Assembly: GCA_017607445.1 (NCBI GenBank)
Contig: JAEVHH010000004.1
Span: forward strand, 806,001-870,000
Length of the DNA: 64,000 nucleotides
Direction: 5' to 3'
Origin: Histoplasma ohiense
Taxonomy: Eukaryota; Ascomycota; Eurotiomycetes; Onygenales; Ajellomycetaceae
Part shown: positions 1 to 11,680 of the stretch, in pieces
Layout of the letters: every line of letters starts with the position of its first letter
How positions within the stretch are numbered: the first letter of the stretch is position 1
Notes under the pieces: generated by a model
Told to the model about the DNA's origin: nothing
Seen by the model: the letters and a program-made list of their open reading frames with translations, nothing else
The model's database searches: none
Position numbers and translations under genes: made by a program

Positions 1-447
1 GAAAATGAATGAAGCAATGATAAATATGAATTAACATGATTAAAGAAGATCTTTGAACCTCTTACAAAAAAAAAAACCAGATACAGATACAGACTTCTTA
101 TATTAGATGATCATTCATTTCATATTAATATGATATTCATCAATTACACAGAGTGAAATTGAATTCTACTTGCTGTTCTATCTCCCCACTCTACACACTG
201 ATTACAGCTGCTAGATATTGAAATATTTGAATCATTGAGCAAATCATACTCCAAACAATTGAATGAATGAATGAGAACTGAAATGAGATTCATATACACT
301 ACAAAGAGATCTTTTTGACAGCTATTTTATTCTATATAATATGAAATATTTATATCTTTAAATATTGCATCTGTGTTCACTGCTGCTGGCCTACATTCAT
401 TTGATTCAGAATGGGTTTTTAAAAAGCTTGCAATACAGCCTTGCATC
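1..447 (+). pseudogene. pogo/Fot1-type transposase, piece 1 (DDE domain, partial)
   Basis: Read on the plus strand with stops ignored, bases 85-447 give the second half of a DDE_1-type transposase: an RLLILDDH block (the strand with the second catalytic Asp in this family), then a PHSTH-LQLLDIEIF block, then a FTAAGLHSFDSE block near 380-420, which corresponds to the conserved 'AAGL.P.DP' segment of pogo transposases. Several stops interrupt it, mostly TGA. The piece stops at base 447, where Gypsy A begins after the target duplication GCATC. The N-terminal DNA-binding half lies outside the window. Confidence 0.75.
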
Positions 448-985
448 TGTAACAGACGTACTTCAATTAACGATCTAGCACTATTCTAATACAGATTATG
501 AATTGATTAAGAAAAGAAAGAAAGAGAAAAGAAATCAGAAGAAAAGATTGTATGAAGAGGGTTTTTATAGAGAGAATTTTGAGATGAAAGAATATCAGAA
601 ACTGCTTCACAGTGAAGTATGAAGTGAAAGAATGTTAAGAACTACACAGAAGAATTGTTAGAAACTATATAAATACAGAATATAAGATGAAAGAATCATT
701 GAAAGCTATATGAAAGAATTGTTAGAAACTACACAAATGCAGAGTGTGAGATGAGAGAATCATTGAAGACTATACAGAAGAATTATTGAAGACTATATAA
801 ATGCAGAACATGAAATGAGAGAATATTAGAAGCTATATAAAAGAATCATTAGAGACTATATGAATGCAGAGCACAGAGTGAAAAAACATTGAGAATTACA
901 CAAAGTCACAATAATCAGAAACAAGCAGATGCAGAAGAGAAGTTGATTGTATAAGTTAATTACTAATAAATACTAATCTGTCATA
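448..985 (-). repeat. 3' LTR of Gypsy A
   Basis: 538 bp, seen in reverse. It starts TGTAACAGACG and ends TCATA (a mutated TCACA). On the element strand this reads TGTGA...GTTACA with a short inverted terminal match. The only two CG dinucleotides that I find in the first 4 kb are in its first 30 bases. It contains tandem units of about 62 bp like the other LTRs of this family. Confidence 0.93.
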
Positions 986-3705
986 TTATCTCTCTCTATC
1001 AGAGTGAGTGAGGACTTATAGATGTTGAGAGTGATGATATTCTTCAAGACAGACACAGATTCTCAGATCAGATGATTGTATTCTACTCATTTGATGAAAT
1101 ATTCACAGTGATGACAGTTGATTCTATTGTCAAAAATTGCTTCAATTTCTCATTTGAGTTTATTGTCTTTTTCTATAATGATGAATGGCTGTCAATTGAA
1201 GATTCTCTGTGAGAGAAATAAATTCTCAGCTACAGATTGAAGCAGATTTGTATGAAAGACATTGTAAATATCAGATGAGATGTTGAGTTGATAATTATGT
1301 ATATCTAATACTTTCTTCACTGTATATTTAATGTGATGATAATCTAGTGTATGTAAGAAATGATTCATTCTTATGTTCTTGAGATTCAGTTAGACTTTAT
1401 CTTCTATATAATATTGAGTTGCAGAACTTCTTCTGATGTTTATTTGATTTTTATAATTTTACTAAATACTGATCATTGAAGCTTCTACTTATTTACAAAC
1501 TTTCTTCAGCTTACTCACAATGTTCTCTGCTGTCTGTATAAAACTGTGAATGTATGTGGTTTCTTGGAGAGTTTCAGAGAAGTTCAGAATCTTTAAGTTG
1601 TATCTATATAAAAGAAAAAATGAGCTTACATCTGTTGTAGTGAAATCTTGACTGTTAATTGTAATCTCAGTGTGTGACAGCAGATTGCTTCAGTTGTCTT
1701 GTATATAATTACAGAACTTATGAAGAATATTCTTTACTATTTATATCATTCTCTCAGTAGCTTTATCAGTCTCTGAGTGATACACTGTTGATAACTTCTG
1801 TTCAATTCTTAATAATTGATATACACAGACTCAGAGTGCACTGATAAATTGACTGTCTCTATTTAACATAATAAATGAAGACAGACTGTGTATATAATAG
1901 AATAAACTTCTGATGAAGACATCTGCAACTACTTCAGTGTTCATCTTATCACAGAGCTGTAGTATTACATCTTTGCTGAGTCAGTTGACAATGACTAGAA
2001 TGTTTATAGAATCTCTGTTTTTGAGTAAGAAAACTGCAAAATCAATAGCTATATTATATCAAGTTCAGTCAGAGATAGATAGAAGCTTCAGCATCTCTTT
2101 TCAGTGTTTACATTATATTATCACTAAACTGCAGTGATCACAGTTGTGTACAAATCAGTATATATCTTTTGATATATCTGATTAGTAGAATTCTCAGACA
2201 ACAATGTTGTATATGATTTTGTATTTTGAATGTCTGATCATCAGTAAGTCATGAATTTCTTGCATGATCTGTGTTTGTAGAGATTCTGAATTGGAGATTC
2301 ATTGTCTATTTCAAAAATGTAAGCAGTTGTCATTGTTGATTGAATATACTGAGATATTCATTTTTGAATATATGTCTGCAGGAAATTGAGATGTTTTATT
2401 TCATACAGTTTTGATGACTTGCTGTCAGAATTCATCTGCTTCTGCTGCTAGTCTTCATTGTTCTTCAAATGAGAATTCTTGAGCTCAGAACTGATTGATA
2501 TGTACACAAAGTTTGTCTGATTGTATAGAACTTTCTATAATTGTAAGATCAATTAATCAATGCTCTCAGTGTTTTCATCTGTTATCTAGATCATCAGATG
2601 ATATATCTTGTTTTTGATAAAACAGAGCATCTACAAGAGTGTTCTCTACTTCAGATTAATAATGAATTGTGAATGAAAAACAGCTAAGAAACAATGATCA
2701 ACACATATGTCTCTTGATAAGCTTATAAATGATTGTGAAATATTCTAAGTTTTTATAATTGATAACAATCTCAAACTTCTCAACATTCATAAGTTTGAAC
2801 TTTCATTCTTTGAGATATTATATAATTGCTAGAAGCTTCTTGTTGTAGATTTTGTAGTTGCATTCAGTGAGTGACATCTTTTTCAAAATGAAAGTACAGA
2901 GTTGTAGAACATTTTCATTATTATATTGTATTAGTACTCTGTCTACTACATAATCTGAGATGTCTGTTTTGAGAATTGTATGCTTATCTGAATTGAATGA
3001 TTGCAGCATCAGAGTGTTTGTGAATATATGCTTCAGCTTTTTGAATGCTGTGTTCACTTTGTCAGTTCATTGAAATACAGTGTCTTTCTGAATCAGATCT
3101 GTCAGTGGTTGTATGATATCAGAGAAGTTTTTGATGAATCTTTGATAGAAGTTGATAAATTCTAGAAAACTTCTAGTCTCTTTTACTGAGACTGATGTCT
3201 TTCAGTTGAGAATTGCTTTCATCTTCTTAGAATTCATGTATATGTCTTTTTCAGCTTTGATGATGAATTCTAGATAGATTGTAGACTTGATCTCAAAGTT
3301 GCATTTGTCAATATCCACTTGCAGTTCAACTTTATATAGACAATCAAGCACTTGTTGTATATGCTTACAGTGCTCAATAAGCAGTTCATCAGTGAAGATC
3401 AGAATATCATTCATATACACTGAGATGATCTCATCAAGCAGATCTTATAGAGCTCAGTTAATGTATTTCTGAAATATGTTTGAAGTGTTTGCTAATTCAA
3501 AGAGAGTCACTGTTCATTCATATAATTCATAATACATATGAAAAGTGATTAGCCATTTGTTATCTTCATTAATCCTTATCTTATAGAAGGCTGCAGAGAT
3601 GTCAAGCTTTGTAAATCATTTTGCTTTTTTTATTTGTTTGAATGTTTTGTTGATGAGTGAAAGAAAGTATCAGTTTTTCTGTGTAATCTTGTTGAGTTCT
3701 TGATA
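986..3705 (-). pseudogene. Gypsy A pol, 3' portion (RT core, RNase H, integrase, chromodomain)
   Basis: Minus-strand remains of pol. Recognisable blocks are the reverse transcriptase active site as YMND (3406-3417; the second-last Asp of the usual YxDD is Asn), the RNase H segment with DKHTILKTD near 2980, integrase segments near 1900-2140, and the end of the chromodomain next to the LTR. Stops are frequent and mainly TGA. The 5' part of this pol is at 22931-23790, separated by element B, which sits in the palm region of RT. Confidence 0.85.
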
Positions 3706-4092
3706 GTCTGTGATGGGTTAGCATCTGTTAGTAATTAACTTACACAATCAACTCCTCTTCTGCACCCACTCATTTCTGATCACTGTGATCTCATGTAACT
3801 CTCAATGTTCTTTCATTTCATGCTCTGCACTTGTATAGTTTCTAATGATTCTTCTGTGTAGCTCTTAATATTCTTCCACTCTGTGCTCTGTGCTTGTGTA
3901 GTCTCTAATGATTCTTTCATATAGCTTCTAATGTTCTCTCACTCTGTGTTCTGCACTCATATAGTCTCTAACAATTCTTTCATGTAGCTCTCAATGATTC
4001 CTTCATTTCATACTCTGCACTTATGTAGTTTCTAATAATTCTTATATGTATCTCTTAATGTTCTTCTGCTCCACACTTCACTGTGAAGCAGC
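3706..4092 (+). repeat. 5' LTR of Gypsy B, left part
   Basis: First 387 bp of B's 5' LTR, starting TGTGATGGGTTAGCATC. It holds about four tandem units of roughly 62 bp (each starting near T-GTAGTTTCTAA), one more than the LTRs of C. It ends at the GCAGC target duplication (4088-4092) of element C and continues at 10063. Confidence 0.92.
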
Positions 4093-4561
4093 TGTGACGG
4101 GTTAGCACCCATTAGTAATTAACTTACGCAACCAACTCCCCTCCTGCACCCACTCGTTCCTGGCTGTTGTGACCTCGCGTAACCCTCAATGTTCTTCCAC
4201 TCCATGCTCCACACTCATGTAGTTTCTAATGATTCTTCTGTGTAGCTCTTAATGTTCTTCCACTCTGTGCTCTGCACTTGTGTAGTCTCTAACAATTCTT
4301 CCATGTAGCTTCTTATGTTCCCCCGCCCCATGTTCCACACTCATGTAGCTTCTAACAATTCTTACACATACCTCTTAATGTTCTTCCGCTCCGTGCTCCA
4401 CTGTGGAGCGGCTTCTGATATTCTTCCGCCCCAAACTTTCCCCTATAAGAACCCCCTTCGTACGACCTTTTCTTCTGATTTCTTTTCTCTTTCTTTCCTT
4501 AATCAATTCATAATCTGTATTAGGATAGTGCTAGATTGTTAATTGAAGTACACCTGTTACA
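4093..4561 (+). repeat. 5' LTR of Gypsy C
   Basis: 469 bp with three tandem units of 62-63 bp starting near 4219, 4281 and 4344. It retains more CpG than any other LTR in the window. The ends TGTGACGGG and (on C's 3' partner and on E) CCCGTTACA are near-perfect inverted repeats. Confidence 0.95.
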
Positions 4562-4955
4562 TTATGAATTGATTCTTCTGTGTTTAAGACCCAAGTGCTT
4601 TGTTATTAGTTCTTACATCTGAGTGCATCATTACCAGTTCTTACACCCGAGTGCATTGTTACCAGTTCTTACACCCGAGTGCATCATTTACAGATCTGAG
4701 TGTCTAGTCATTACAAGAGATCTCTCATGAGTCTGAGTGCTCTTATCATTAGTTATATAGACTGTTGTGTCTAAGCATTCAAAACACAATCAATCATGTT
4801 CTACAAGATCTGAGTGCCTACAAACTGTAACACTGCAAATAGCATTCATAAAGAAGCTTGATCAAGCTTAGCATCACAACACTGCAAATAGTGTCTGTGA
4901 GAGGACTGAGTATTTCTTTTCTTTTTTTTATTATTATATATTCTTAGATATCAAA
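4562..4955 (+). other. Leader of Gypsy C with short tandem repeats
   Basis: Untranslated stretch between LTR and gag. Bases about 4600-4700 hold a repeat of about 28 bp (GAGTGCATCATTACCAG core) in about three copies, and a longer motif ATCTGAGTG recurs up to 4820. Immediately after the LTR the sequence TTATGAATTGATTC should contain the primer-binding site; it does not begin with the common TGG of tRNA-primed elements, so the primer is unknown. A T-rich tract precedes the gag ATG. Confidence 0.6.
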
Positions 4956-6020
4956 ATGAACTACAAGCAATTCTACAAACATCCATTACATTCAAACACA
5001 GTGAATGATAACTTAGATCTATGAAGCATTCTTCAGCAGCAGATGCTACAGATGACTGAATTGCAACAACAATTTGCTGAAATGAACACTCTTACATTCA
5101 TCATTTCTTCTACACCCACATCTCATAAAAAGCCTTCAAGAGAGAAGCTTTCAATCCTCAACAAATACAAGAAAAATCTAGCACTCTACCTCACATGGAA
5201 GTCAAAAGTGAACATCAAATTGAACATTGATGGACAAGCAATAGACTTGCTATCCAATCAGATGTGGTATATTCATAGCAGATTGAATGACAACACATTA
5301 GCAAAATTCCAACTCTGAATGAGTCATTGCCAGAATCATCAGTGTATGTCAGAGCTAGTCTTTCAACAACTTGACTCTCTCTTTCTCAATTCTACACTTC
5401 AAGTCAAGGTGTTGGACTGGCTAAATCAGACTTGTCAGATGAATATTGTGTTGGCAATTTATCTTTCTGAATTCAATCACAAGCTTCTAGAAGCAGGTGG
5501 GCAAGACTGAGACAACATCATCAAAATCAACATATTGTTCAAGAACTTGAACTTTCAATTGTATAATCAAAGTATAGAGCATCTGAAGCTCTCAATATAC
5601 AGCAAATTCTGTGCTGATCTTCATCTGTTGAACAATGATCTGTCTCAGTTCCACACACTTCAAAATTGTAGAGGATTTCACTGAACAAATGTGTACACTT
5701 CAAACCACTCTGCAGCATCCCCCACCTCTGAACCAGAATCAATGAACTGAATCCCACATGTAAACACAAGCTGTCTGAGAGTTTCCAATGTCTCAGAGAA
5801 GAATATCACTGATCAAATCATCAGAGAAGTCTGCATACACTGTGACAAGTCAGAGCACTTCACAAACCAATGTCTGAATGCAATCACTTCAAGTAAAACC
5901 CCCACACATGTGAACACTGTGTCATCTGTGGATAGGCAAGAACAGGGAAAAGACAAGCTCTCACTCTAAAACACAGACAAGAGCTCAAGAAGCAAAAAGC
6001 TAGCTGAAGATTCAAGCAGA
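4956..6020 (+). pseudogene. gag of Gypsy C
   Basis: ATG at 4956 follows TCAAA. The frame can be followed without indels to a perfect CCHC zinc knuckle (C-x2-C-x4-H-x4-C) at 5832-5873, the nucleic-acid-binding motif of Gag nucleocapsid. TGA stops at several points break it. Pol follows in a different frame (a -1 relation), so expression in the living element would have needed frameshifting or a separate start; the sequence does not decide which. The 3' limit is approximate. Confidence 0.85.
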
Positions 6021-9000
6021 AGATGCAAGCAGACACAATTATGATCTCTGTCATTGTAAATAGCTTAGTCAACATACAAGCAATGATAGACAGTGGTTTT
6101 CTTCACTACACTCTTATAGACATTCAGCTGATTGAGAAGCATAAGCTTCAACATATTCTCTTTTTCAAACCATGTAAGCTCAGTGAATTTGACAGCTTCA
6201 GAGGATTCACCTTCTACAACATGGTAAGATTTAATATCAATATAGAAGGACACAAGAAAAAGAATGTATACACATACAAAATACAAGACCTTGAGTACAA
6301 TCTAATACTCAGTCTATCATAGCTCACAGAATTTGAAACCTTGTTGAACACATACAACCACTGTCTTATTTTTCCAGAAGGCAACTGTGTTTACAAGAAG
6401 AATGTCAATAGAACCACTGATCTCACTCAGATATCAGCAGAAGCATACAAACTACTAACTCATCAAACACATGAGAAGAAGAACATCCAAGTGTTCACTG
6501 CTAGTATGACAGATATCAAGAAAGCATTAGAAAAGTTAGAACTCAAAAATCTCAAGAAACTGTGCAAGAAACTATCTGAATCATACAAAGACTTCACAGA
6601 CATGTTCAATGAGAAAGAAGCTGAAAAGCTTCCCTCTCACTGAGAACTCAGTATAGATCATACAATCAAGCTCATCAAGAAAGATAGTAAGAACCCACAA
6701 CTGCTCTGAAGTTCTCTCTACAGCATGTCACATGACAAGCTTCTCATTCTACAAAAAACACTCAATGAATTACTAGACAAAGATTTCATTCATATTAGCA
6801 ACTCACCCACTGCAGCATCTGTACTGTTTGTGAAGAAATCAGAAGAAAGCTTACAATTCTGCATCAACTATTGAGAACTCAATAAGATTACACAGAAGAA
6901 CTGATACCTCCTTCCACTCATCAATGAAACACTCAAATGAATAGAAAAAGCAAAATGATTTACAAAACTTGACATCTCTGCAGCCTTCTACAAGATAAGG
7001 ATTAATGAAGGTGATGAATGGCTAACTGCCTTTCATATGTGTTACAGATTATATGAATGGACAGTGACCCTCTTTGAATTAGTGAATACTTCAAGTACAT
7101 TTCAGAAATACATTAACTGGGCTCTATGAGATCTGCTTGATGAGATCACCTCAGTGTACATGAATAATATCTTGATCTTCACTGATGAATCATTCACTGA
7201 GTATTGTAAGCACATACAACAAGTGCTTGACTGCCTACAAAAAGCTGAACTGCAAGTGAACATTGACAAATGCAACTTCAAGACCAAGTCTACAATCTAT
7301 CTAGAATTCATCATTGAAGCTGAAAAAGACATATACATGAATTCTAAGAAGGTGGAAGCAATCCTCAACTGAGAGATATCAATCTCAGTAAAAGAGACTA
7401 GAAGCTTTCTAGAATTCATCAACTTCTACTGAAGATTCATCAAAGACTTCTTCAATATTGTACAATCACTGATGGATCTGATCTGGAAAGATGCTGTATT
7501 TCAATGAACTGATGAAGTGGATGCAGCATTCAAAAAGCTGAAGTGTATGTTCACAAACACTCTGATGCTGCAATCATTCAATTCAGATAAGCATACAATT
7601 CTCAAAACAGATGTCTTGAGTTATGTAGTAGATGAGATACTAATGCAATATGATAATAAAGATGTTCTACAATCTTGTGTCTTCATCTCAAAAAAGATGT
7701 CATCTGCTGAATGCAACTACAAGATCTATGACAAGGAGCTCTTAGCAATTATACAATGTCTTGAGAAATGAAAGTTCAAACTTATAAGTGTCAAGAAGTT
7801 TGAGATTGTTACTGATCATAAGAACTTAGAATACTTCACAATCACTCATAAGCTCACTGAGAGACATATGCATTGATCATTGTTTCTTAGCTATTTTTTG
7901 TTCACAATTTATTATCAATCTAAAGTAGAGAACACTCTTGTGGATGCTCTGTTCTGCTGAGAACAAGATATACCATCTGATGACTTAGATGACAGATGGA
8001 AACACTGAGAGCATCAGTTAATCAATTCTACAATCATAGAAAGTTCTACACAATCAGACAAACTCTGTGTACATATCAACCAGTTCCAAGCCCAAGAACC
8101 CTCACTCAAAGAACAATGAAGACTAGCAGTAGAAGCAGATGAATTCTGACAACAAATCATCAAAATCATACAAAGCAAAGCATCTCAATTCCCCACAGAC
8201 ATATATTCAAAAACAGATATCTCAGCATATTTGATCAACAATGACAACTGCTTACACTTTTGAGATAGATGATGAATCTCTGATTCAGAATCTCTACAAA
8301 CACAGATCATGCAAGAAATTCATGACTTGCTGATGATCAGACACTCAGAACACAAAATTATGTACAACATTGTTGCTCAAGAATTCTACTGATCAGATAT
8401 GTTGAAAGACATACACTGATTTGTATGCAACTGTGATTGCTGCAGCTCAGTGATGATATGATGTGAATGCTGAAAAGAGATGCTGAAGCCTCTATCTATC
8501 TCTGACTGAATTTGATATAATATAGCTATCAATTTTGCAGTTTTCTTATCTGAGAGTGGAGGTTCTACAAACATTCTAGTCATTGTTGACTGATTCAGCA
8601 AGAGTGTAATACTACAGTTCTGTGACAAGATGAATACTGAAGTAGTTGCAGATGTCTTTGTCAGAAGCCTGTTCTATTGTATACACAGTCTGCCTTCATT
8701 CATTGTGTCAGATAGAGACAGTCAATTTGTCAGTGCACTCTGAGTCCACATATGTCAATTGCTAAGAATCAAACAAAAGTTGTCAACAGTGTACCACTCA
8801 GAGACTGATGGAGCTATCAAAAAAATGATATAAATAGTAAAGAACATTCTCTGTAAATTCTGCAATTATATACAAGACAACTGAAGCAATCTGCTGTCAT
8901 ATGCTGAGATTGCAATTAATAGTTGAGATTCTGCTACAACAGATGTAAGCTCATTCTTTTTTCTACACAGATACAACTTAGAGATTCTGAACTTCTCTGA

Positions 9001-9601
9001 GACTCTTCAAGAAACTGTGTACATCCACAGCCTCATACAGATGACAGAGAATATTGTGAGCAAACTGAAGAAAGCTTACAAATGAGCAGAAGCTTTAATG
9101 ATCAGCACTCAGTAAGATTATAAGAATCAAATGAACATCAGAAGAAGTTCTGCAACTCAATATTATATAGAAGACAAAGTCTGACTGAATCTCAAGAACA
9201 TAAGAACAGACCATCTCTTGCATATGCTAGATTATCATCACATCAAGTATACAGTGAAGAAAGTGTTAGACACACATGATTATCAACTCAACACTTCATC
9301 TGGCATTCACAATGTCTTTCATATGAACCTGCTCCGATCTGCAGCTGAGGATTCATTTCTCTCACAGAGAATCTTCAATTGACAGTCATCTGTCATCATA
9401 GAAGAAGACAACAAACTTGAGTGGGAAATTGAAGCAATTCTTGATGATAGAACCAACCACTGCTGCTGCAAATATCTCATCAAATGGGTAGAATACAATC
9501 ATCCAACCTGGGAACTCATGTCCGCCTTGGAGGACACCGCCGCCCTCGACACCTACGAGTCCTCACTCACCTCAGTAGGGGGGGATAATGTGATGGGTTA
9601 G
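6021..9601 (+). pseudogene. pol of Gypsy C (protease, RT, RNase H, integrase, chromodomain)
   Basis: One reading frame (the one containing 6023) runs from the protease to the end with no frameshift. It has the protease DSG (about 6090), RT with active site YMNN (7157-7168, both Asp changed to Asn), RNase H around 7517-7771, the integrase core around 8500-8900, and a chromodomain near 9418-9560 with its aromatic residues visible. Almost all internal stops are TGA, as expected from CGA or TGG codons after C-to-T/G-to-A change. The frame crosses the polypurine tract and ends at TAG 9599-9601, inside the 3' LTR. The chromodomain places it among chromoviruses. Confidence 0.88.
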
Positions 9602-10057
9602 CATCTGTTAGTAATTAATTTACACAATCAACTTCTCTTCTGCATTCACTTGTTTCTGACTGTTGTGATCTTGTATAACCCTCAATGTTCTTCTGCTCCA
9701 TGCTCTGTGCTCATATAGTTTCTAATGATTCTTCTGTGTAGCTCTTAATGTTCTTTCACTCTGTGCTCCATACTCATGTAGTCTCTAATGATTCTTCCGC
9801 GTAGCTTCTTACATTCCTCTGCCCCACATTCCACACTCATGTAGCTTCTAACAATTCTTATGTGTACTCCTTAATGTTCTTCCACTCTGTGCTCCACTGT
9901 GAAGTGGCTTCTGATATTCTTCTGCCCTGAACTTTCCTCTATAAGAACCCTCTTTGTATGACCTTTTCTTCTGATTTCTTTTCTCTTTCTTTCCTTAATC
10001 AATTTGTAATCTGTATTAGAATAGTGCTAGATCGTTAATCGAAGTACGCTCATTACA
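9589..10057 (+). repeat. 3' LTR of Gypsy C
   Basis: 469 bp, preceded by the polypurine tract GTAGGGGGGGATAA (about 9575-9588). It aligns end to end with the 5' LTR and differs only by transitions, many of them CA in one copy against TG in the other. Confidence 0.95.
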
Positions 10058-10062
10058 GCAGC

Positions 10063-10212
10063 TTCTGATATTCTTTCATTCTGAACTTTCCTCTATAAGA
10101 ATTCTCTTCATATGATCTTTTCTTCTGATTTCTTTTCTCTTTCTTTTCTTAATCAATTTGTAATCTGTAATTAGAATAGTATTAAATTGTTAATCAAAGT
10201 ACATCTATTACA
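10063..10212 (+). repeat. 5' LTR of Gypsy B, right part
   Basis: Remaining 150 bp of the LTR that element C interrupted, ending TCTATTACA. The join GAAGCAGC|TTCTGATATTC matches the uninterrupted LTRs. Confidence 0.92.
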
Positions 10213-10609
10213 TTACAAATTGATTCTTCTGTATTTTAGATCCAAGTGCCTCATTATTAGTTCTTATATCTGAGTGTGTTGTTTAAGATCTGAGTGTCTT
10301 GTTATCAGTTTTTATGTCTGAGTGCATTGTTTACAGATCTGAGTGTCTAGTTGTTACAAGAGATCTCTTGTGAATCTGAGTGTCTCTATCATTAATTATA
10401 TAGATCATCATATCTAAACATCTGAAACACAATCAACTGTGTTCTATAAGATCTGAGTATCTACAAACTGTAACACTGTGAATAGCATTCATGAAGAAGC
10501 TTGATCAAACTTAGCACTGCAACACTGCAAATAGTATCTGTGAGAAAACTGAGTGTCTACAAGTATTTCTTTTTCTTTTTTTTATTATTATATGTTCTTA
10601 GATATCAAA
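10213..10609 (+). other. Leader of Gypsy B
   Basis: Same layout as the leader of C (4562-4955) but with the short repeat units shortened and all CpG lost. I see no gene in it. Confidence 0.6.
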
Positions 10610-11680
10610 ATGAACTATGAACAATTCTACAAACACCCATCACATTCAAATATGATGGACAATAACTTAGATCTATGAAGCATTCTTCAGCAGCAGACAC
10701 TACAGATAACTGAATTGCAACAATGATTTGCTGAGATGAGCACTTCTGCATTCACTGTTTCTTCTACATCCACACTTCATGAAAAGCCCTCAAGAGAGAA
10801 GCTCTCAATCCTCAATAAATACAAGAAAGATCTAGCACTCTATCTTGTGTGAAAGTCAAAAGTGAATGCCAAATTGAACATTGATGAATGAGCAATAGAC
10901 TTGCTATTCAATCAAGTGTGGTATATTCATAGCAGATTGAATGGCAATGTGTTAGCAAAATTTCAACTCTGAATGAGTCATTGTCAGAATCATCAACATA
11001 TGTCAGAGCTAGTCTTTCAACAACTCAACTCTCTCTTTCTCAATTCTACACTTCAAGTCAAGATGTTAGACTGACTTAATCAAATTTGTTAGATGAATAT
11101 TGTGTTGACAACTTATCTTTCTGAATTCAATTGCAAGCTCCTAGAAACAGATGGGCAAGACTGAAATAATATCATCAAAATCAATATATTATTCAAGAAC
11201 TTGAACTTTCAATTGCATAACTGAAGTATAGAGCATTCAAAGTTCTCAATATACAGTGAATTCTGTACTGATCTTTGTCTGTTGAACAACAATCTGTCTC
11301 AGTTCTGCACACTTCAAAATCACAGAGAATTCTGCTGAATAAATACATACACTCTGAACTACTCTGCAGTGTCTCTCATCTCTGAATCAGAATCAATGAA
11401 CTGAATCTCACATGTGAATGCAAGTCATCTGAGAGTCTCTAATATCTCAGAGAAGAATATCACTGACTGAATTGTCAGAGAAGTCTGCATATACTGTGAC
11501 AAGTCAGAGCATTTTGTGAATCAATGTTTGAATGTGATTGCTCTGAGTAAACCCTCCACACACATGAATGCTGTGTTGTCTGTGGATAGACAAGAACAGA
11601 GAAAAGATGAGCTCTTGCTCTAAAATACAGACAAGAGCTTAAGAAGCAGAAAGCTAGCTGAAGATTCAAGCAGAAGATAT
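10610..11680 (+). pseudogene. gag of Gypsy B
   Basis: ATG at 10610 is followed in the same frame by a CCHC zinc knuckle at 11486-11527 (C-x2-C-x4-H-x4-C intact). The frame is kept throughout, but TGA and some TAA codons break it. The Cys/His positions match the copy in C. Confidence 0.85.

Larger units (their letters stand above)
4093..10057 (+). mobile_element. Gypsy chromovirus C (innermost, intact layout)
   Basis: Uninterrupted LTR retrotransposon of 5,965 bp. Both LTRs are 469 bp and begin TGTGA and end TTACA. The target duplication is GCAGC (4088-4092 and 10058-10062), and removing the element restores B's LTR. It has leader, gag, pol with C-terminal chromodomain, and polypurine tract. 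It is the least mutated copy: many CpG survive in the 5' LTR (4093-4460), in the leader and at the very end of pol (9510-9580). It is still not functional because gag and pol carry many TGA stops and the RT active site is changed. Confidence 0.95.

Noticed and set aside
3706..4561. CRISPR-like array in the 62-bp repeats
   Set aside because: The units are head-to-tail LTR repeats without spacers, in a eukaryotic retroelement.
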